Shown in pieces: positions 8,235 to 10,822 of a DNA stretch of 10,822 nt. Both the position numbers and the translations under genes were made by a program. The stretch's first letter is position 1, and each line of letters opens with the position of its first letter. The DNA is from Chloroflexota bacterium (lineage in GTDB: Bacteria > Chloroflexota > Limnocylindria > QHBO01), in assembly GCA_013820865.1 (NCBI GenBank), contig JACDHU010000031.1:1-10822 (forward strand), in the 5' to 3' direction. The notes under the pieces were generated by a model. It saw only the letters and a program-made list of their open reading frames with translations. It did no database searches and had not been told where the DNA came from.

Positions 8235-8717
8235 ATGAACGGCGGACTCGTGCGAGGTGCCCTTGCCGGCGCCGCAGCGACCGTGGCCATGAGCATCATC
8301 ATGGTGGTCTCCGAGCGCATCGGACTGATGGGTCGCCATCCACCGGAGCGCATTGTCGAACGCGGGATGGCGGTGGCCGACGGGCTGCCGAATCCGGATA
8401 CCGTGGACGCCATGGCCGGTGCCGCCCATCTCGCATTCGGGACCGTCTGTGGGGCCGCCTTCGGCCTGCTGATGAACTCACGGGCATCAGTCACCGGGCA
8501 GCGCCTGGCGATACCGTGGGCCTTGATCATCTGGCTGGTGAGCTACTTTGGTTGGATCCCGGCACTCCGCATCCTGCCACCTCCGACGGAGGATCGGCCC
8601 GGGCGTGCATGGACGCTGCTATTTGCTCACCTCGTCTACGGCGTAACCCTCGGAGCGCTGTGGCGCTGGATTTCAAGCGCTTCCGCCACCCGCGTGGCGG
8701 AGGTGCTGCCGCGATGA
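8235..8717 (+). CDS. Small four-helix membrane protein of unknown function with repeated AHLx[FY]G motif
   Basis: This is a 160-residue hydrophobic protein I cannot assign to a named function. It shows four likely membrane helices, at about residues 6-25, 61-80, 91-110 and 126-144. Helix 1 is small-residue rich (GALAGAAATVAM). Helix 2 starts AHLAFGTVCGA (64-74) and helix 4 starts AHLVYGVTLGA (131-141). These align without gaps as AHLx[FY]GxxxGA, which suggests an internal duplication. The loops carry HPPERIVERG (35-44) and PPPTEDRPGRAW (115-126), whose proline and charged residues look conserved-family-like. The tail after 145 is short and ends RVAEVLPR. The histidines within helices 2 and 4 could bind a metal, a proton or a cofactor, but this is speculation. 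It stands alone, divergent from pckA and convergent with the ABC permease genes (66 bases between stops). An alternative start at 8211 would add 8 residues. Confidence 0.75.
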   Translation: MNGGLVRGALAGAAATVAMSIIMVVSERIGLMGRHPPERIVERGMAVADGLPNPDTVDAMAGAAHLAFGTVCGAAFGLLMNSRASVTGQRLAIPWALIIWLVSYFGWIPALRILPPPTEDRPGRAWTLLFAHLVYGVTLGALWRWISSASATRVAEVLPR

Positions 8718-8783
8718 CGACGGCGGCATCGGCCCTGCGCTGAAACGGCTCGGTGATGACGCTCGATCGATTCGGCTCACTGA

Positions 8784-9617
8784 TCAGGCTCGCGGCGCGC
8801 GTAGCTCATTCAGGCCGTCGGAAAGCAAGTTGAACGCGAGCACCGCCCACACGAGCGCCAGGCCAGGAAAGAGCGAGAGCCACCAGGCGACGCGCAGGAA
8901 GCGTTGTGCTTGCCCGGCAAGAAATCCCCAGCTGATGGCATTCGGGTCGCCCAAGCCGAGAAAGCCGAGGCTTGCCTCGAGCAAGAGCGCCTGGCCCATG
9001 ACCAGCGCCAGCATCACGAGGGCGGCTGGCAGCACGTTCGGCAGAACGTGGTGTCGCACGATGCGCGACTCCTTCAAGCCGAGTGACCGCGCCGCCTCGA
9101 TGAACTCACGCTCGCGAATCGACAGGGTCTGAGCCCTGACGATTCGGGCCAAGGTCGTCCAGGAGGTGAGTCCGAGCACGATGATGAGCCGATCCAGCCC
9201 CGGCCCGAACAGGGCGATGACGACGATGGCCAGAAAGAAGCGTGGGAGGACCTGGAAGAGCTCAGTCACGCGCATCAGGACATCATCGGTGAGGCCGCCC
9301 CAGAATCCCGCAGCCAATCCCACCGTGGTGCCGATGAGCATGGTGAGCGTCCCCACTCCCACCGCGATGGCCAGCGACGTCCGCGTGCCCGCCAGCACTC
9401 CGCTGAACAGGTCTCTGCCGAGGTCATCGGTGCCCATCAGGAACGTCATGTTTGGTGCACTGAGCGGCGGTCCGACGATCACGAGCGGATCGTATGGGGC
9501 GATCTGCTCCGCGACGACGGCCACCGCCACCAGCGCGAGCGTCAGCCCGAGGCCGATGAGTGCCGTCGGTGTCCGGATGAGGCGGTCGATCATGCGACGG
9601 CCGTGGCCAGCGTCCAA
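8784..9617 (-). CDS. DppC/OppC-type ABC transporter permease
   Basis: This is a 277-residue inner-membrane permease of the dipeptide/oligopeptide/nickel ABC importer family, which pairs with a DppB-type subunit to form the channel. It has the short cytoplasmic N-terminus with one helix (about 18-37) ending in IAPYDP, as is typical of DppC. MGTDDLGRDLFSGVLAGTR (61-79) is a family signature. The EAA loop that contacts the ATPase is at about 171-199 (EFIEAARSLGLKES...). LEASLGFLGLGDPNAISWG (213-231) is another near-invariant segment. The C-terminus FNLLSDGLNELRAPRA replaces the usual GDGLRDALDPR. The start is uncertain: TTG at 9617, 18 bases after the upstream permease stop, or ATG at 9593 (MIDRLIRTP), which gives 269 residues. 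Neither has a good ribosome site. It is the last gene of this transporter set, and no ATPase gene follows. Confidence 0.93.
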   Translation of the reverse strand: MDAGHGRRMIDRLIRTPTALIGLGLTLALVAVAVVAEQIAPYDPLVIVGPPLSAPNMTFLMGTDDLGRDLFSGVLAGTRTSLAIAVGVGTLTMLIGTTVGLAAGFWGGLTDDVLMRVTELFQVLPRFFLAIVVIALFGPGLDRLIIVLGLTSWTTLARIVRAQTLSIREREFIEAARSLGLKESRIVRHHVLPNVLPAALVMLALVMGQALLLEASLGFLGLGDPNAISWGFLAGQAQRFLRVAWWLSLFPGLALVWAVLAFNLLSDGLNELRAPRA

Positions 9618-9635
9618 CCCAATTACTTCGCCACG

Positions 9636-10601
9636 CTAGCCGTACGCGATGCGCGGATCGAGCTGGCCATAGATCAGGTCGGTGATGAGGTTGGCGATGA
9701 CGACGCTGAGTGACACGAGGAGGAAGATGCCCATCACGATGGGCATGTCACGCGTCTGCATCGCGATCACCAGGAGTCGCCCGAGCCCCGGCCAGCCGAA
9801 GATCGTCTCGACGATCACCGCGCCCGAGATGAGGTGGCCGACACGGCCGCCAATGACGGTCGTGACGGGAATGAGTGCGCGCCGTAGGGCGTGACGCAGC
9901 ACGACCGTGCGCTCGGAGAGGCCCTTGGCGCGGGCGGTGCGCACGTAGTCCTGCGTCAGCTCATCGATGAGGCCCACGCGTGTCATGCGGGCGACCACAG
10001 CGATCTCGCCGACCGCGAGCACCATGGCCGGAAGGGCCAGGTGGTGCGCCAGGTCCAGGATGCCGGCGAGGATGCCCTGTGGCGTTCGGGCGTCGGCCAT
10101 GCCCTGCACCGGAAAGAGACCGAGGTTGAGGGCGAAGGCGAGAATCGCCAACTGTCCGACCCAGAATACGGGTGCCGCATCCGCGGCCAGCGTGGTGACC
10201 TGGATCGCGATGTCCGAAAGCCGCTGCCGGCGCGTGGCCGCGTAGACACCGAGGCTGATGCCGACAATCGTCGAGATCAGCAGGGCAGCGCCGGTGAGCA
10301 GCATGGTCGGCGGCAGCCGATCCGCGATGACGTCGATGACGGGCCGGCCCTGCACATAGCTGACGCCGAGGTCGCCGCGCATGATGTTCCCGGCGTAGAT
10401 GAGGAAGCGCTCGGGGAGCGGACGGTCGAGTCCGAATCGTTCCCGGACGAACGCGTAGTAGGCCTCGTCGCCACTCTCGCCGGCAAGCGCAAGCACGGGA
10501 TCGCCGGGAGCCAGCTCGATCAGCGCGAAGCCGATGAGCAGGATCCCGGCGACGACAGGAAGAACCTGGAGGACGCGCCTCCCTACGTATCGGAGACTCA
10601 C
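9636..10601 (-). CDS. DppB/OppB-type ABC transporter permease
   Basis: This is a 321-residue permease with about six membrane helices (9-31, 99-122, 130-160, 184-205, 243-266, 287-311), normal for DppB. Typical features are the N-terminal YVGRRVLQVLPVVAGI leading into ELAPGDP (29-35). MRGDLGVSY (74-82) and RLPPTMLLTGAALL (95-108) follow. The EAA loop DYVRTARAKGLSERTVVLRH is at 218-237. FGWPGLGRLL (268-277) and the terminal YGQLDPRIAYG (311-321) complete the pattern. It forms the substrate path with the DppC-type subunit encoded next. The GTG start overlaps the stop of the binding-protein gene (GTGA). A GAGGA directly abuts the GTG, too close for normal use, so translation probably relies on coupling from the upstream gene. 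Peptides are the default substrate, but family members also carry nickel, sugars or glutathione. Confidence 0.94.
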   Translation of the reverse strand: MSLRYVGRRVLQVLPVVAGILLIGFALIELAPGDPVLALAGESGDEAYYAFVRERFGLDRPLPERFLIYAGNIMRGDLGVSYVQGRPVIDVIADRLPPTMLLTGAALLISTIVGISLGVYAATRRQRLSDIAIQVTTLAADAAPVFWVGQLAILAFALNLGLFPVQGMADARTPQGILAGILDLAHHLALPAMVLAVGEIAVVARMTRVGLIDELTQDYVRTARAKGLSERTVVLRHALRRALIPVTTVIGGRVGHLISGAVIVETIFGWPGLGRLLVIAMQTRDMPIVMGIFLLVSLSVVIANLITDLIYGQLDPRIAYG

Positions 10602-10822
10602 TCCTCAGTGCAGGACGCCGACTCGGCGAACTGCGCGTATGCAGTGAAGCCCGTGCAGTTGGACCGATAGGCCCGGGTCGCCTCGGTCTCGACGATCCAG
10701 AAGTACGGAAGATCATCGACCACGATCTCCTGGATCTGCCGGTACAGCTCGCCGCGATCATCGAGATCGACGGTCTGCACGGCCTCGGCAAAGAGCGCGT
10801 CCACGGCATCGTTGCTGTAGGC
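10598..10822 (-). CDS. Extracellular solute-binding protein, family 5 (SBP_bac_5), C-terminal fragment
   Basis: Only the last 74 residues are in the window; the gene runs past the right edge. The fragment begins AYSNDAVDALFAEAVQTVDL, which matches the family-5 pattern YSNPxVDxLLxxA. It continues DDRGELYRQIQEIVVDDLPY, then FWIVETEATRAYRSNCTGF and a short tail ending SCTEE. This is the usual C-terminal lobe of DppA/OppA-type binding proteins, which capture peptide or other ligands outside the membrane and hand them to the permeases. Two cysteines near the end, in SNCTGF and SCTEE, could form a disulfide in the exported protein. The stop overlaps the GTG of the DppB-type gene by 4 bases, placing it first of the three visible transporter genes. 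Confidence 0.88.
   Translation of the reverse strand, partial: AYSNDAVDALFAEAVQTVDLDDRGELYRQIQEIVVDDLPYFWIVETEATRAYRSNCTGFTAYAQFAESASCTEE

Noticed and set aside
8718..8783. Possible terminator between the membrane-protein gene and the DppC-type permease
   Set aside because: I found only short dispersed repeats such as GATCGATC and no stable stem followed by T residues.

Overview
The window is high-GC bacterial DNA, roughly two-thirds G+C by eye, and tightly packed with genes. It contains no mobile element, CRISPR array, tRNA or rRNA that I can see. Gene content and signals fit a free-living Gram-positive-type or deep-branching lineage. My best guess is Chloroflexota, with Actinobacteriota as the alternative. 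The reasons are a CGAAC-N4-GTTCG SOS box, an apparently leaderless division gene, an ATP-type PEP carboxykinase, and a glycoside hydrolase family 4 (GH4) gene beside a BadF-type kinase. This assignment is an inference.

Region 1 (1-3447, minus strand) is a DNA-repair operon: an MrfA (YprA)-type DExH helicase followed, through a 4-base ATGA overlap, by an MrfB (YprB)-type DEDDh exonuclease that runs off the left edge. A perfect 18-base palindrome containing a consensus LexA/SOS box lies just upstream of mrfA and just downstream of an extended -10 element, so the pair is probably induced by DNA damage.

Region 2 (3448-4023) is a divergent intergenic stretch followed by a plus-strand FtsB/DivIC-like septum protein. 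The repair operon and this division gene share the 138-base regulatory region.

Region 3 (4032-7926, minus strand) is a three-gene operon: pckA, then a GH4 NAD-dependent glycosidase, then a BadF/NagK-like kinase, with gaps of 9 and 4 bases. It joins the PEP/oxaloacetate node to release and phosphorylation of a sugar. The GH4 enzyme has a metal-site tetrapeptide (CEGP) that I cannot match to the known specificity groups.

Region 4 (7927-8717) is a 308-base divergent intergenic region and a plus-strand small four-helix membrane protein of unknown function, with a repeated AHLx[FY]G motif.

Region 5 (8784-10822, minus strand) is part of a dipeptide/oligopeptide-type ABC importer: the C-terminus of a solute-binding protein, a DppB-type permease and a DppC-type permease. 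No ATPase gene lies in the window.

I see no clearly undescribed multi-gene system. The best leads are the SOS box between mrfAB and the division gene, the odd GH4 signature in a pckA operon, and the repeated-motif membrane protein.
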